NCBI GenBank assembly: GCA_039029195.1
Contig: JBCCGR010000005.1
Coordinates: forward strand, 1 to 64,000
Length of the DNA stretch: 64,000 bases
Source of the DNA: JBCCGR01 sp039029195
GTDB taxonomy: Bacteria; Pseudomonadota; Alphaproteobacteria; Rhizobiales; Rhizobiaceae
Reading direction: 5' to 3'
Under the pieces are notes generated by a model. It had not been told where the DNA came from, did no database searches, and saw only the letters and a program-made list of their open reading frames with translations. This document shows, one piece after another, positions 43,590 through 52,557 of the stretch (position 1 is the stretch's first letter; the number at the start of each line of letters is the position of its first letter). The translations under genes were made by a program, and so were the position numbers.

Positions 43590-44699
43590 ATGATGAGAAG
43601 CGCACGCATTGTCACGGGGCTGATCCTGTTTGCTTTCGCAACCCTGCACCTCATCAACGTCGCATTTGGCCTGCACTCTATTGACGCGATGGAAGCATCG
43701 TTTCCGATTTTGATGGCTCCGTTCCTCAACCCGGTTGGTGGGCCGTTACTTCTTGTTTCGATGATCGTGCACGCCGCCCTTGGCCTGGAATCTCTGTACC
43801 GGCGCAACACTCTGGCGATGTCGCGTGCGGACGCGATGCAGTTCGTGACCGGCCTTTTGATCCTGCCGTTCCTCTTTTCCCACCTTGTGGGTGTGATGAT
43901 GGGTCCACGCGTGTTTGAAGGCTACGAGCCAGAATTTTCCAACGTTTTACACTTCTTCTGGCTGCAGAACCCGCTGGATGGCGTGCGGCAAAACCTGCTC
44001 ATGGTCATCGTTTGGGTGCATGGCGCAATCGGCGTTCTGACCTGGATGCGGCTGAAACCATGGTGGGCGCGGTGGGGAACGCTCGCCAATGTCATTACCG
44101 TCCTCATCCCGGTGGCGGCCATGCTGGGATATGTGGAATCTGGCAAGGAAATCATTGCACGGTCGCCGCCATATGTGCAGCCTGATCTGCCACCGGAAAT
44201 CCTGGAAAAGATGGCCCTGCTGTCCAACACGAAGTGGTGGCTGATAGGCGTATGGTTCGCCATTGTTGCACTCGTGCTGATTGCCCGAATGGTCAGATTG
44301 AGCAGCAAATCTGAACTGGTCACAATAAAGACCACCGCCGGGCGCTCGTTTGATGCACAAACAGGTACAACACTGCTTGAAATGGCGATTGCAAACGGCC
44401 TCCCGCACGCCAATCTTTGCCGCGGACGCGGTCGTTGCGGCACTTGCCGTATCAAAGTGATTTCCTCTGATGCCCCCCTACCCGAGATTGGCGAGATCGA
44501 ACGCAAAACACTTGATCGCGTTGGTGCCGGAGAAAATGTGCGCCTCGGCTGTCAGTTTCGGCCAGGCTCCGGTGAACTGCTTATTGAACCGCTGCTGAAA
44601 CCCGGAATGGAACGCGAGGAACTCGTGAAAGCCGCCGCAAGCGGTGCCGCGAGACAGCATGAGGCAGGAACTGCCGCAGCGAACGCGGGAGCGGCGTGA
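43590..44699 (+). CDS. Diheme-type membrane protein with C-terminal 2Fe-2S ferredoxin domain
   Basis: The 369-residue protein has a membrane domain (about 5-235) with one histidine in each of four helices (His20, His61, His98, His144), the pattern of SdhC-like diheme b cytochromes. A ferredoxin domain (about 243-340) follows, with plant-type ligands Cys277, 283, 286 and 321 (C-x5-C-x2-C). Similar membrane and ferredoxin modules occur in front of adenylate cyclase domains in rhizobia, but here no cyclase follows. Heme binding is inferred. ATG 43590 has GAGG nine bases upstream. Its TGA overlaps the ATG of the MscS gene. Confidence 0.8.
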   Translation: MMRSARIVTGLILFAFATLHLINVAFGLHSIDAMEASFPILMAPFLNPVGGPLLLVSMIVHAALGLESLYRRNTLAMSRADAMQFVTGLLILPFLFSHLVGVMMGPRVFEGYEPEFSNVLHFFWLQNPLDGVRQNLLMVIVWVHGAIGVLTWMRLKPWWARWGTLANVITVLIPVAAMLGYVESGKEIIARSPPYVQPDLPPEILEKMALLSNTKWWLIGVWFAIVALVLIARMVRLSSKSELVTIKTTAGRSFDAQTGTTLLEMAIANGLPHANLCRGRGRCGTCRIKVISSDAPLPEIGEIERKTLDRVGAGENVRLGCQFRPGSGELLIEPLLKPGMEREELVKAAASGAARQHEAGTAAANAGAA

Positions 44700-47038
44700 T
44701 GGCACCGTCGCGAATTGCCGAAACACAAACTTGGCCATCACTTTCATTGAAGCCCATCTTGCAGGTGCTCCTTACCGTGCTCATGCTTGGCTTCGCGATG
44801 CAAACCGCTGGGGCACAAGGTGTGTTGCCACTGCTCGGCGGGGAGACCAAGCAGGCAGAAACGGGCGACCCTTCTCCCAATGACGTGAAGGAGCTCATGC
44901 GGCTTCTGTCCGAACCGAAAATGGTGGAGTGGCTGAAAAAGGCTGCTGAGGAAGACAAGGCGGCAGAAGAAGAAAACGTCTCAATCCGCGAACAGATTCA
45001 GGAAGGTCTCGCCCATGTTCGTCAGCGGATTGCTGAACTGGTCCGTGCCTGGCGGGACCTGCCGCTTATTCCGGGTGCCCTGGCAAAATTGTGGTTTGAT
45101 AGTGTCAGCCCGGGCGAGTCGTTGAGAAGCCTGTCCTATGTGCTGATTTTCATCTTCGTGGGCGCGGGCCTCGAATGGCTTTATTGGCAAAGTTTCACGC
45201 CACGGCTGATCCGTCTTCAAATGGAGACACACGCCACATTGGGACCCCGGCTTGCCAGTGCGTCACGCAGGGCCGGCTTGATCGGTGGCGGTTTGTTGCT
45301 GTTTGCCCTTGGCAGCATAGGAGCGTTTCTGGCGTTCGACTGGATTCCGTTTGTCTACCGTTTGGTGATGAACCTTCTGATTGCAGTGATCATGATCCGG
45401 CTGCTGATCACGATTGATCTGTTCACATTTGCCCCTCGCGTTCCCGAGCTGCGCCTTGTTCCACTTGAAACCCCGGTCGCAAGAAGCCTTTTCAACTGGA
45501 TCGCAATCGTCGCGACCGTGCTCATTTTCGGCCTCGTCATTTCAGATACGGTCGACAGCTTTGTGACCACCCATATGGGTGATTTGACCGCCCAGAGCGC
45601 AAGCATCGCCGTTTCTGTTCTGATGGCGGTTGTGATCGCGCTGGTGTTCATTCTGGCAATCTGGCGGGTGCACGCATCCGTGAAACGAGAACCTGGCTCA
45701 AGTACGACGATCGTTGCGCCAACTCTGCTTTCGATTGTTGTTGTGGTCTCCCTCTTCCTTTGGATCATCGGATCTGACGAACTGATGCTCTCGGCGATCA
45801 TTATCACGCTCGTGCTGCCGACTTCGGCAATGATTTCCAAACTGATCACCCACCTGTTCGATCAGGCCGAAGGCGAAGACATCCGCCCGGCAGAGCCGGA
45901 AGAGGATGGAGATATCAGCGCAGCAGATATTGCTCCTGAAGACGAACTGGAGCCCAGAGGTCCGGGTGAAGCCGGTCGATACGATCTGTGGCGACCTGTC
46001 TCAATCCGCCTTGCACGCATCGTTTTGTTTGTCGTTGCGGTGCTGATGGTTGGTGGCGCCTGGGGCATCAATGTCCTGACTCTCTCCTCCGCGCCAACAA
46101 CCATGGGTCGCATCTTTGGTGCGCTCATCGATGTCTCAGTCGTTATTCTGCTCGCCGACCTTGTGTGGACGGTTGCGCGCACTGCCATTGACCGGCGCAT
46201 GGCCGAGATCGGCGATTTCTCCGATCAGATGGGTGGCGAAGGCGGAGGTGCTGCGGGTCCTGAGGCCCGTATGGCCACTTTGTTGCCTCTGATGCGCAAG
46301 GTGCTGATGGTCACCGTCATTCTGATGGTCGGGCTGAGCATACTCTATTCGTTTGGTATCAATATCGGACCGCTGCTGGCAGGCGCCGGCATTATCGGTA
46401 TTGCGGTTGGTTTCGGCGCGCAAGCGCTGGTACGGGACATTGTCTCTGGCGTATTCTTCCTGCTCGATGATGCCTTCCGCGTCGGCGAATATATCGAAAT
46501 GGAAAGCCTCCGCGGCACGGTGGAATCCATGTCGCTGCGATCACTAAGGGTCCGTCACCATCGCGGCGCCGTGCACACCATTCCCTTTGGCGAATTGAAA
46601 TCACTCACCAACTACTCCCGCGACTGGGTGATCATGAAGCTTGAGTTCCGTGTGCCTTTCGAAACCGACCTGAAGCTCGTGAAAAAGCTTGTGAAACAGG
46701 TCAACGCCGAAATGCAGGAAAACGAAATGTACGGCCATCACTTCATCCAGCCTCTCAAGTCGCAAGGCGTTCGCCGGATGGAAGAGTTCAACATGGTCGT
46801 GGGCGTGAAGTTCATGTGTACGCCTGGCGAACAATGGCTCATCCGACGCGATGCTTATCAGAAGATTCGCGACGCATTCGACGCCAACGGCATCAGCTTC
46901 GCCACCCGCAATGTGAAGGTTGAGGTCGTGGGTGACGGGCCGCTTTCGGATGAGGCCAAAGAAGCAATTGCGGGTGCTGCCCAGGAGGCTGCGGAAGGAC
47001 CGGCAGTACCACCTGGCCCTCCACCGGACGAACCTTGA
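44699..47038 (+). CDS. Large mechanosensitive (MscS-family) channel
   Basis: This 779-residue membrane protein has a signal-like N-terminus (QVLLTVLMLGFAMQTAGAQG), a periplasmic helical segment (about 60-130), many added helices, an acidic cytoplasmic loop (about 395-430) and a C-terminal MscS core. The pore helix reads GAGIIGIAVGFGAQALVRDIVSG, followed by the beta domain VGEYIEMESLRGTVESMSLRSL. Such channels release solutes on osmotic downshock. The start ATG overlaps the stop of the ferredoxin gene (TGATG), so the two are translationally coupled. A GTG at 44696 is an alternative. Confidence 0.9.
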   Translation: MAPSRIAETQTWPSLSLKPILQVLLTVLMLGFAMQTAGAQGVLPLLGGETKQAETGDPSPNDVKELMRLLSEPKMVEWLKKAAEEDKAAEEENVSIREQIQEGLAHVRQRIAELVRAWRDLPLIPGALAKLWFDSVSPGESLRSLSYVLIFIFVGAGLEWLYWQSFTPRLIRLQMETHATLGPRLASASRRAGLIGGGLLLFALGSIGAFLAFDWIPFVYRLVMNLLIAVIMIRLLITIDLFTFAPRVPELRLVPLETPVARSLFNWIAIVATVLIFGLVISDTVDSFVTTHMGDLTAQSASIAVSVLMAVVIALVFILAIWRVHASVKREPGSSTTIVAPTLLSIVVVVSLFLWIIGSDELMLSAIIITLVLPTSAMISKLITHLFDQAEGEDIRPAEPEEDGDISAADIAPEDELEPRGPGEAGRYDLWRPVSIRLARIVLFVVAVLMVGGAWGINVLTLSSAPTTMGRIFGALIDVSVVILLADLVWTVARTAIDRRMAEIGDFSDQMGGEGGGAAGPEARMATLLPLMRKVLMVTVILMVGLSILYSFGINIGPLLAGAGIIGIAVGFGAQALVRDIVSGVFFLLDDAFRVGEYIEMESLRGTVESMSLRSLRVRHHRGAVHTIPFGELKSLTNYSRDWVIMKLEFRVPFETDLKLVKKLVKQVNAEMQENEMYGHHFIQPLKSQGVRRMEEFNMVVGVKFMCTPGEQWLIRRDAYQKIRDAFDANGISFATRNVKVEVVGDGPLSDEAKEAIAGAAQEAAEGPAVPPGPPPDEP

Positions 47039-47698
47039 TCAGGCCGGGCGCGACAGCAATATCCGCGCAGCAAATGCGCCAAACACACCGGCAAACACAT
47101 AGTCGATCACCCGCAGGATCCGCTTGTTGTTCTTCAGCGCTCCCAAGAACCGGGTGATGACGAACAGCAAGGGCACCGATACGAGCAGCGAAAAAACCAG
47201 CGCATAGAGGCTGAGGAAAATGAGCTTGCCGCCCGCATCCCCGTCATTGGCGGAAACAAACTGCGGCAGGAACGTCACAAAAAACAGGATCACCTTCGGA
47301 TTGAGAATGTTGATCATGATCGCTGCAAGGAACGTCTGCTGGTCGCTTTGACAGGGCTTACCCTCAGTTTGAATGTCCAGTCGCGAACCGGTTCGTATGG
47401 CCTGAACAGCAAGCCACAAAAGATAAAAGGCACCAACATATTTCAGCACGCTGTAGGCTGTTGGCGAGGCCGCAATCAGCGCGGACACGCCGAAGGCAGC
47501 AAGAAGCACATGAACCGCAAACCCTGTATTGGTTCCGGCCAGCGCCACAAATGCAGCGCGGCGCCCTTCCACCAGAGCCCGGTTGATTTGATAGGTCATA
47601 TCCGGCCCGGGCGTGATGTTGAGAATTGCCACCGCAAACGAAAAGGCCACGAGAACAGGCCAATCTGGCACCGGTATAGAAATGGGCACGCGCTTCAT
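47039..47698 (-). CDS. LysE/RhtB family amino-acid exporter
   Basis: This 219-residue inner-membrane protein has about six helices and the family motif NITPGPDMTYQINRALVEGRRAAF near the N-terminus. Members export lysine, threonine, homoserine or other metabolites; the substrate cannot be named. Its stop directly abuts the stop of the convergent MscS gene with no bases between. Confidence 0.88.
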   Translation of the reverse strand: MKRVPISIPVPDWPVLVAFSFAVAILNITPGPDMTYQINRALVEGRRAAFVALAGTNTGFAVHVLLAAFGVSALIAASPTAYSVLKYVGAFYLLWLAVQAIRTGSRLDIQTEGKPCQSDQQTFLAAIMINILNPKVILFFVTFLPQFVSANDGDAGGKLIFLSLYALVFSLLVSVPLLFVITRFLGALKNNKRILRVIDYVFAGVFGAFAARILLSRPA

Positions 47699-47793
47699 TC
47701 CTCTTCTGTGTGCAAGGACGATTTTGGCTTTACCAACATTGCCCGCAGTGATTTGGTGCTGCTCGAAAATTCGGCCTGCAACTCAGCGAGACC

Positions 47794-48627
47794 ATGATGG
47801 AAATTCTCTCCACCAACAAGGCCTTTGGTGGCCTGCAACACGTCGTTAAACACGCTTCGGACGTTTGCGCTTGTGACATGACGTTCGCAATCTTTCTGCC
47901 ACCTCAAGCCGAAAACGGTCCGGTGCCAATTCTATGGTATCTTTCGGGTCTTACCTGCTCTCATGCCAATGTTATGGATAAAGGCGAATATCGTAGGGTT
48001 GCGGCGGAACTTGGCGTTGCAGTTGTGTGCCCTGATACGAGCCCACGCGGTGACGATGTGCCTGATGAAGCTGACAATTGGCAGTTTGGTTCCGGTGCCG
48101 GATTTTATCTGGATGCCACACAGGAGCCGTGGCAGAAAAACTATTCAATGTACTCCTACATCACCGCAGAACTGCCAAAGCTGGTCGGAACCGAGTTTCC
48201 AATCGATATGGAGCGCCAGGGCATATTTGGCCATTCCATGGGCGGACACGGTGCGCTGACAATCGCGCTGAAGAACGCAGACACCTTCAAAAGCTGTTCA
48301 GCATTCGCACCCATCGTCGCACCTTCTGGTGCGGACTGGTCATCAGGCGCTTTCGGGCGATATCTTGGCGAAGATCAAGCGACCTGGCGCGCCTATGATG
48401 CCTGCCAATTGATCGAAGATGGTGCCCGGTTCCCTGAGTTTCTAGTTGATCAGGGTGCCGCTGACGGTTTCCTCGACGATGGTCTGCGCCCGTGGCTACT
48501 GGAGGAAGCCTGCACGTCGGCATCCATCCCTCTCACCCTGCGCATGCAGGAAGGCTACGACCATTCCTACTTCTTCATTTCCTCATTCATGGAAGATCAT
48601 CTTCGCTGGCACGCGGAGCGGGTCTAG
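47794..48627 (+). CDS. fghA: S-formylglutathione hydrolase
   Basis: This 277-residue esterase-D-type serine hydrolase releases formate from S-formylglutathione in glutathione-dependent formaldehyde detoxification. Motifs: LSGLTCSHANVMDKGEYRRVAAELG, the nucleophile FGHSMGGHGAL and the catalytic His in EGYDHSYFF. The formaldehyde dehydrogenase partner is not in this window. Two consecutive ATGs (47794, 47797) are possible starts. Its TAG overlaps the stop of the EamA gene by four bases (CTAG). Confidence 0.94.
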   Translation: MMEILSTNKAFGGLQHVVKHASDVCACDMTFAIFLPPQAENGPVPILWYLSGLTCSHANVMDKGEYRRVAAELGVAVVCPDTSPRGDDVPDEADNWQFGSGAGFYLDATQEPWQKNYSMYSYITAELPKLVGTEFPIDMERQGIFGHSMGGHGALTIALKNADTFKSCSAFAPIVAPSGADWSSGAFGRYLGEDQATWRAYDACQLIEDGARFPEFLVDQGAADGFLDDGLRPWLLEEACTSASIPLTLRMQEGYDHSYFFISSFMEDHLRWHAERV

Positions 48628-49589
48628 GAACGCGCTAGTTTTCTTTCACGTAGGAATACGTATAGCCCCGAGCCGATGATGATCGAAATTCCCAGCCATT
48701 TCAGCGCATTGGGGAAATCGCCAAACATGAGATACCCGAACAGCGTCGCGCTGATGATCTCCACATACTGAAATGGAGCAAGCAGCGACGCCGCAGCATA
48801 TCTGAAGGCGATTGTCACCAAAAGGTGGCCGAATGCAGCCAGCGCGCCAATACTGAAGAGCAGAACCCAGCGAATGCCAAATTCAGGCACGTCGGGCGCT
48901 GCAAAATCGGCAATTCCGAAAACCGTCCCAATCACCATGACAACAGCCAGTGTCAACGTTCCGCCGATGCCGGACATGAACTGCATAGTCAGCGGTTCAT
49001 CGTCTGACGTCAGGCGGCGGGTCAAAAGCAGATAGGTCGCAAAAAGAAATGCTGTAAGTACCGGCAGCAATGAAACCGGGCCGAACACCGCGTAACTTGG
49101 CTGCACCACGAGCATCGCACCCAAAAACCCAATCACCACGGCAATCCGGCGCCGCCAGCCAACCTCCTCTTTCAGAACCAACCCCGACAAGACAACGAGG
49201 ATGAGCGGTTCAATGAAGAACACAGCGATGGCATCTGCAAGCGGCATGTACCGCACGCTGGTAAAGAAGATCAGGCTGGCAAGCCCGATCAGCGCACCAC
49301 GCGCGAGATTTCCAGCTAGTTGCGTTGGAATGAGTTTCCGCCAGCCCATAAACGAACCGACAATCACACCGAGCAGGATGCTCTGAACCAGAAATCGACT
49401 GAAGGTGATTTGCCCCGGCGTCACGTCATACCAGGTGGAAAGCGCCTTCGCGAGCGCGTCCATAATCGGCAAGATCAACATGCCGATGGTCATGAGAACC
49501 ATACCAAAAACCACGTTCTGTCCCGCCGAGCGTGGAGGTTTCGCAGTCGGATTTTCTCCCGCTGCAACAATGGCTTCACGATTTTTCAT
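48624..49589 (-). CDS. EamA/DMT family transporter
   Basis: This 321-residue inner-membrane protein with about ten helices has two EamA repeats; the second begins near ALAAFGHLLVTIAFRYAAASLLAPFQYVEI, a typical signature. Substrate is unknown; relatives export amino acids or metabolites. Met 49589 (MKNREAIV) is chosen because the 13 upstream codons are Cys/Gln-rich and unlike the family. It converges on fghA. Confidence 0.87.
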   Translation of the reverse strand: MKNREAIVAAGENPTAKPPRSAGQNVVFGMVLMTIGMLILPIMDALAKALSTWYDVTPGQITFSRFLVQSILLGVIVGSFMGWRKLIPTQLAGNLARGALIGLASLIFFTSVRYMPLADAIAVFFIEPLILVVLSGLVLKEEVGWRRRIAVVIGFLGAMLVVQPSYAVFGPVSLLPVLTAFLFATYLLLTRRLTSDDEPLTMQFMSGIGGTLTLAVVMVIGTVFGIADFAAPDVPEFGIRWVLLFSIGALAAFGHLLVTIAFRYAAASLLAPFQYVEIISATLFGYLMFGDFPNALKWLGISIIIGSGLYVFLRERKLARS

Positions 49590-49664
49590 GGCCGCACACT
49601 GACAGCGTTGCGCTGCGAGCGACAGCAAAAATTCGTCAGATCGTGACGTGGTTTGGCTTGGCTG

Positions 49665-50453
49665 TTACTGGGTGCCGGCAATCACAGCACAGGCCGCCTG
49701 CATATCAAGCCAGCGCTTGGCACGGCGATCCTGAGCTTCAAAGTCCTCGCCCCATTGGGAAATCTGCCAATCCTCATCCGCATGCGCAGCACGCCAAGCC
49801 GCTTCAGCGCTCAACCGTTGCTTGTCTACGGCCATGGCAATGATGGCTGATCCGCAAAGCGAGGTTACGAGATGCACCGCCGCCAATCGGAATGGTTCAT
49901 CAATTGCCCCCACATGAACGCCAAAAGCCGCAATCGTCTCGGCAGGCTGGGTGATGTGCATTACGCCCTCGGCAAGCTCAAACCGAGCACCAAGATCAGA
50001 TTGGGCCCAATCAAGAAGCGGATCCCACAACTCTCGCTGCACTGTCACAAGGCCGTCTGGCCCATCTGCCCGGTAACAAAGCAGATCGGCCCCCGCAAAG
50101 CGGGTGATGTCTTCCTTCACCGCCTGCGGATCGCCTGCCACCCCATCAATCGCGGTGTTGGCGAGCCGGGTGGCGGGCATTGTGCGGGGATCAATATGCT
50201 CTTCCTGCGCGTTCCATTCTGCAACGACCAACGCTGCGGTCTCTTCCGTCGGCATGGCAAGGGCGCTGCGTCCCGGCGTCTTGGCGCTGCGCCCATCGAG
50301 CCGTAATTCGTACCCGACATCCGATTTCTCGAACGCCGCTTCTTTGTAAAATCGGCGCGGAAAGTCCTGTTTCATGGATTTGGCGGCAACCTGCATCGGG
50401 TCGCGCGTGCCTGATCCATCCAGATCACCAAGCAAATCGTCAAATCCGGGCAA
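49665..50453 (-). CDS. ATP12-family F1-ATPase assembly chaperone
   Basis: ATP12 proteins help assemble the alpha subunit of F1-ATP synthase; the family is found in alphaproteobacteria and mitochondria. The 262-residue product has FPRRFYKEAAFEK, YELRLDGRSAKTPGRS, AEWNAQEEHIDPRTMPATRLANTAID and a Trp-rich C-terminal region. The start is uncertain: TTG 50453 has GGAG nine bases upstream and gives the usual short leader, while TTG 50480 is possible. The gene overlaps the end of the phosphatase gene and is last of its run. Confidence 0.88.
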   Translation of the reverse strand: MPGFDDLLGDLDGSGTRDPMQVAAKSMKQDFPRRFYKEAAFEKSDVGYELRLDGRSAKTPGRSALAMPTEETAALVVAEWNAQEEHIDPRTMPATRLANTAIDGVAGDPQAVKEDITRFAGADLLCYRADGPDGLVTVQRELWDPLLDWAQSDLGARFELAEGVMHITQPAETIAAFGVHVGAIDEPFRLAAVHLVTSLCGSAIIAMAVDKQRLSAEAAWRAAHADEDWQISQWGEDFEAQDRRAKRWLDMQAACAVIAGTQ

Positions 50454-51111
50454 AACCAATTTCTCCGAAATAAGGAACAAGTTCGGCTGGCGTCTCCAGA
50501 ACGTGGGTCGCGCCTGCCTGTGTCAGTTCATGCGGGGCATGGAACCCCCAGGAAACGCCCAGGCCCATAGCACCGGCATTTACAGCCATCTTCATATCAA
50601 AACTGGTATCGCCAATCACCAGTGTCCGAGATGGCGCGATGCCGCAGTGATCACAGATCTCAAGCACCATGGCGGGGTGCGGTTTGGATGGACAATCGTC
50701 CGCCGTGCGCAGAGCCACGAAATGGTCCTCCCAGCCTTCATCTGCCAGGAGATCGACGAGACCGCGCCGTGATTTTCCAGTCGCCACGCCCATCAGGACA
50801 TCATCGCGCCGCGAAAGCTCATGCAGCGCTTCGGCGATACCGGCATAGGGAATGGCCTTGCGTTCCATAGCAGCCGCAACGTCGTGATAGTGCTCTTTGA
50901 ACCGCACGACGGTCCGCAGAATATAGTCATCAATTGGCTTGTCGAACAGAATGGAAAAGGTTTCAGGCAGCGACACGCCGATCAATCTTCGAATGGCACT
51001 GTCCGGCACAGGCCGATGTCCAAGCTCTTCGAGCGTGCGGCGCATGGTTTCCAGTTGCACTGCAAGGCTGTCGACAAGCGTTCCATCACAATCGAAGATG
51101 ATGAGGTTCAT
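50440..51111 (-). CDS. HAD-family hydrolase (phosphoglycolate phosphatase-like)
   Basis: This 223-residue haloacid-dehalogenase phosphatase has motif I FDCDGTLVDS at the N-terminus, motif II VATGKSRRG, motif III Lys in SKPHPAM and motif IV VIGDTSFDMKMAVNAG. It resembles Gph-type and pyrophosphatase-type enzymes; the substrate cannot be fixed. Start 51111 puts motif I at residue 6. It lies 14 bases after the pseudouridine synthase gene and overlaps atp12. Confidence 0.88.
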   Translation of the reverse strand: MNLIIFDCDGTLVDSLAVQLETMRRTLEELGHRPVPDSAIRRLIGVSLPETFSILFDKPIDDYILRTVVRFKEHYHDVAAAMERKAIPYAGIAEALHELSRRDDVLMGVATGKSRRGLVDLLADEGWEDHFVALRTADDCPSKPHPAMVLEICDHCGIAPSRTLVIGDTSFDMKMAVNAGAMGLGVSWGFHAPHELTQAGATHVLETPAELVPYFGEIGFARI

Positions 51112-51125
51112 GCGGACATCACTCC

Positions 51126-52127
51126 TCAAAATCCCTCTTCGTCTTCCACATCCAACCCATCGGTGATGTCGAATCCAAGCAGGTTCCAGCTCTGCGCCAT
51201 GTGCGGTGGAAGGGGGGCAGAGATATCGATCTCACCGGCCTTCGGATGGGGAATGACAATGCGCCTGGCGTGCAAATGAAGCTTGTTCTGAATACCGCCC
51301 GGACGTTCCCAGTTCTCGATGTCGAAATATTTGTTGTCCCCAACGATGGGGTGGCCGATCGATTGGGTGTGGACTCTCAGCTGATGCGTTCGCCCGGTGT
51401 GCGGGCTGAGCTCAAGCCAACTTACCTTTCGGGGCGATCCATCAATCAGCCGATAGGTGCTCACCGCATGATCCGCGCCTTGTTCGCCGTGGCGGGCAAC
51501 GCGCATCCGATCCCCCTCCTCGGTCCGCTCCTTCAGCAAGTAGTTGGAAATGCGCGCGCGCGGCACCTTGGGAACACCGCGCACCAGTGCCCAATAGGTC
51601 TTTCTGGTGTCGCGATGGCGAAAGCTCCCTGTGAGTGCCGCTGCTGCTGAACGCGTCCTGGCAACCACAAGAACCCCCGATGTATCGCGGTCAAGCCGGT
51701 GAACGAGCCGGGGCTTCTGCCCCTTTTGATCACGCAGTGCCTCCAGCATGGAATCGACGGAACGATTGATGCCTGATCCGCCCTGAACGGCCAGACCGGC
51801 GGGCTTGTTGAAGGCGAACATCTCTTTGTCTTCGTAAAGCACCATGTCCATCAGCACGTCACCATCATGCCGATCACGGATCGTGTTCGGAGTCAGGTGC
51901 TTTGGCTTTGAAAGCTGATCATCCCGCAACGGAGGAATACGCACTTGCTGACCCGACTCAAGTCGGGTTTGAGACTTCACTCGTCCGCCGTCCACACGGA
52001 CCTGTCCGGATCGCAGAAGCTTCTGCAATTGCCCGAAACCAAGCCCGGGATAGTGCAGTTTGAACCAGCGATCGAGGCGCATACCCGCCTCATCGGAATC
52101 CACTTGCTTTGTGACGACGCCCGCCAT
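51126..52127 (-). CDS. RluC/RluD-family 23S rRNA pseudouridine synthase
   Basis: This 333-residue enzyme has an N-terminal S4 RNA-binding domain (GMRLDRWFKLHYPGLGFGQLQKLLRSGQVRV) and a RluA-type catalytic domain with the aspartate motif HRLDRDTSGVLV, plus the C-terminal PHTGRTHQLRVHTQ segment. It most likely modifies 23S rRNA at RluC-type positions. Met 52127 is chosen, as the 27 upstream codons do not fit the family. It lies between crcB and the phosphatase gene. Confidence 0.92.
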   Translation of the reverse strand: MAGVVTKQVDSDEAGMRLDRWFKLHYPGLGFGQLQKLLRSGQVRVDGGRVKSQTRLESGQQVRIPPLRDDQLSKPKHLTPNTIRDRHDGDVLMDMVLYEDKEMFAFNKPAGLAVQGGSGINRSVDSMLEALRDQKGQKPRLVHRLDRDTSGVLVVARTRSAAAALTGSFRHRDTRKTYWALVRGVPKVPRARISNYLLKERTEEGDRMRVARHGEQGADHAVSTYRLIDGSPRKVSWLELSPHTGRTHQLRVHTQSIGHPIVGDNKYFDIENWERPGGIQNKLHLHARRIVIPHPKAGEIDISAPLPPHMAQSWNLLGFDITDGLDVEDEEGF

Positions 52128-52176
52128 GATGACTTTGTTTTCAGACTTTAAGTTGCGGCTTGGCGGGCGTGTAGCA

Positions 52177-52557
52177 TCAAGCCACCGAGCGAACCAGCCA
52201 CAGACCAAAAAACACTGCGCTGATCGAAAGGATCACGCTGGCGGCAACGTATCCAGCCACCGCGGCGAACTCACCCCGCTCCCACATGAGCGCCACATCC
52301 AGCGAGAAGGCCGAAAATGTTGTGTAGCCGCCCAAAAAGCCGGTCGCGAGCAACAATCTCAGTTCATTGCTAGTGCCCCCTGCACGCTTCACCAGCCAAC
52401 CAATGAGGAGGCCCATGGCAAGCGACCCAACCACATTGACAATCAATGTGCCCGACGGGAATCCGGGACCAAAGGTTCTCAAAGCGGCCTGGTTTGTGAG
52501 GTGACGGCATGCGGCCCCTGCTCCGCCGCCCAGAAAAACAAGGAGAAGATGGCTCAT
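52177..52557 (-). CDS. crcB: Fluoride channel CrcB (Fluc)
   Basis: This 126-residue four-helix protein forms dual-topology dimers that expel fluoride. Diagnostic segments: GGGAGAACRHL, GTLIVNVVGSLAMGLL and LATGFLGGYTTFSAFSLD. Its ATG overlaps the rarA stop by four bases, so no separate leader is present and a fluoride riboswitch in front of it is excluded. It appears to be a constitutive member of the degP-rarA-crcB-rluC run. Confidence 0.94.
   Translation of the reverse strand: MSHLLLVFLGGGAGAACRHLTNQAALRTFGPGFPSGTLIVNVVGSLAMGLLIGWLVKRAGGTSNELRLLLATGFLGGYTTFSAFSLDVALMWERGEFAAVAGYVAASVILSISAVFFGLWLVRSVA

Noticed and set aside
52128..52176. Fluoride riboswitch for crcB
   Set aside because: crcB starts four bases inside the end of rarA, leaving no leader; the 49 bases here lie after crcB.
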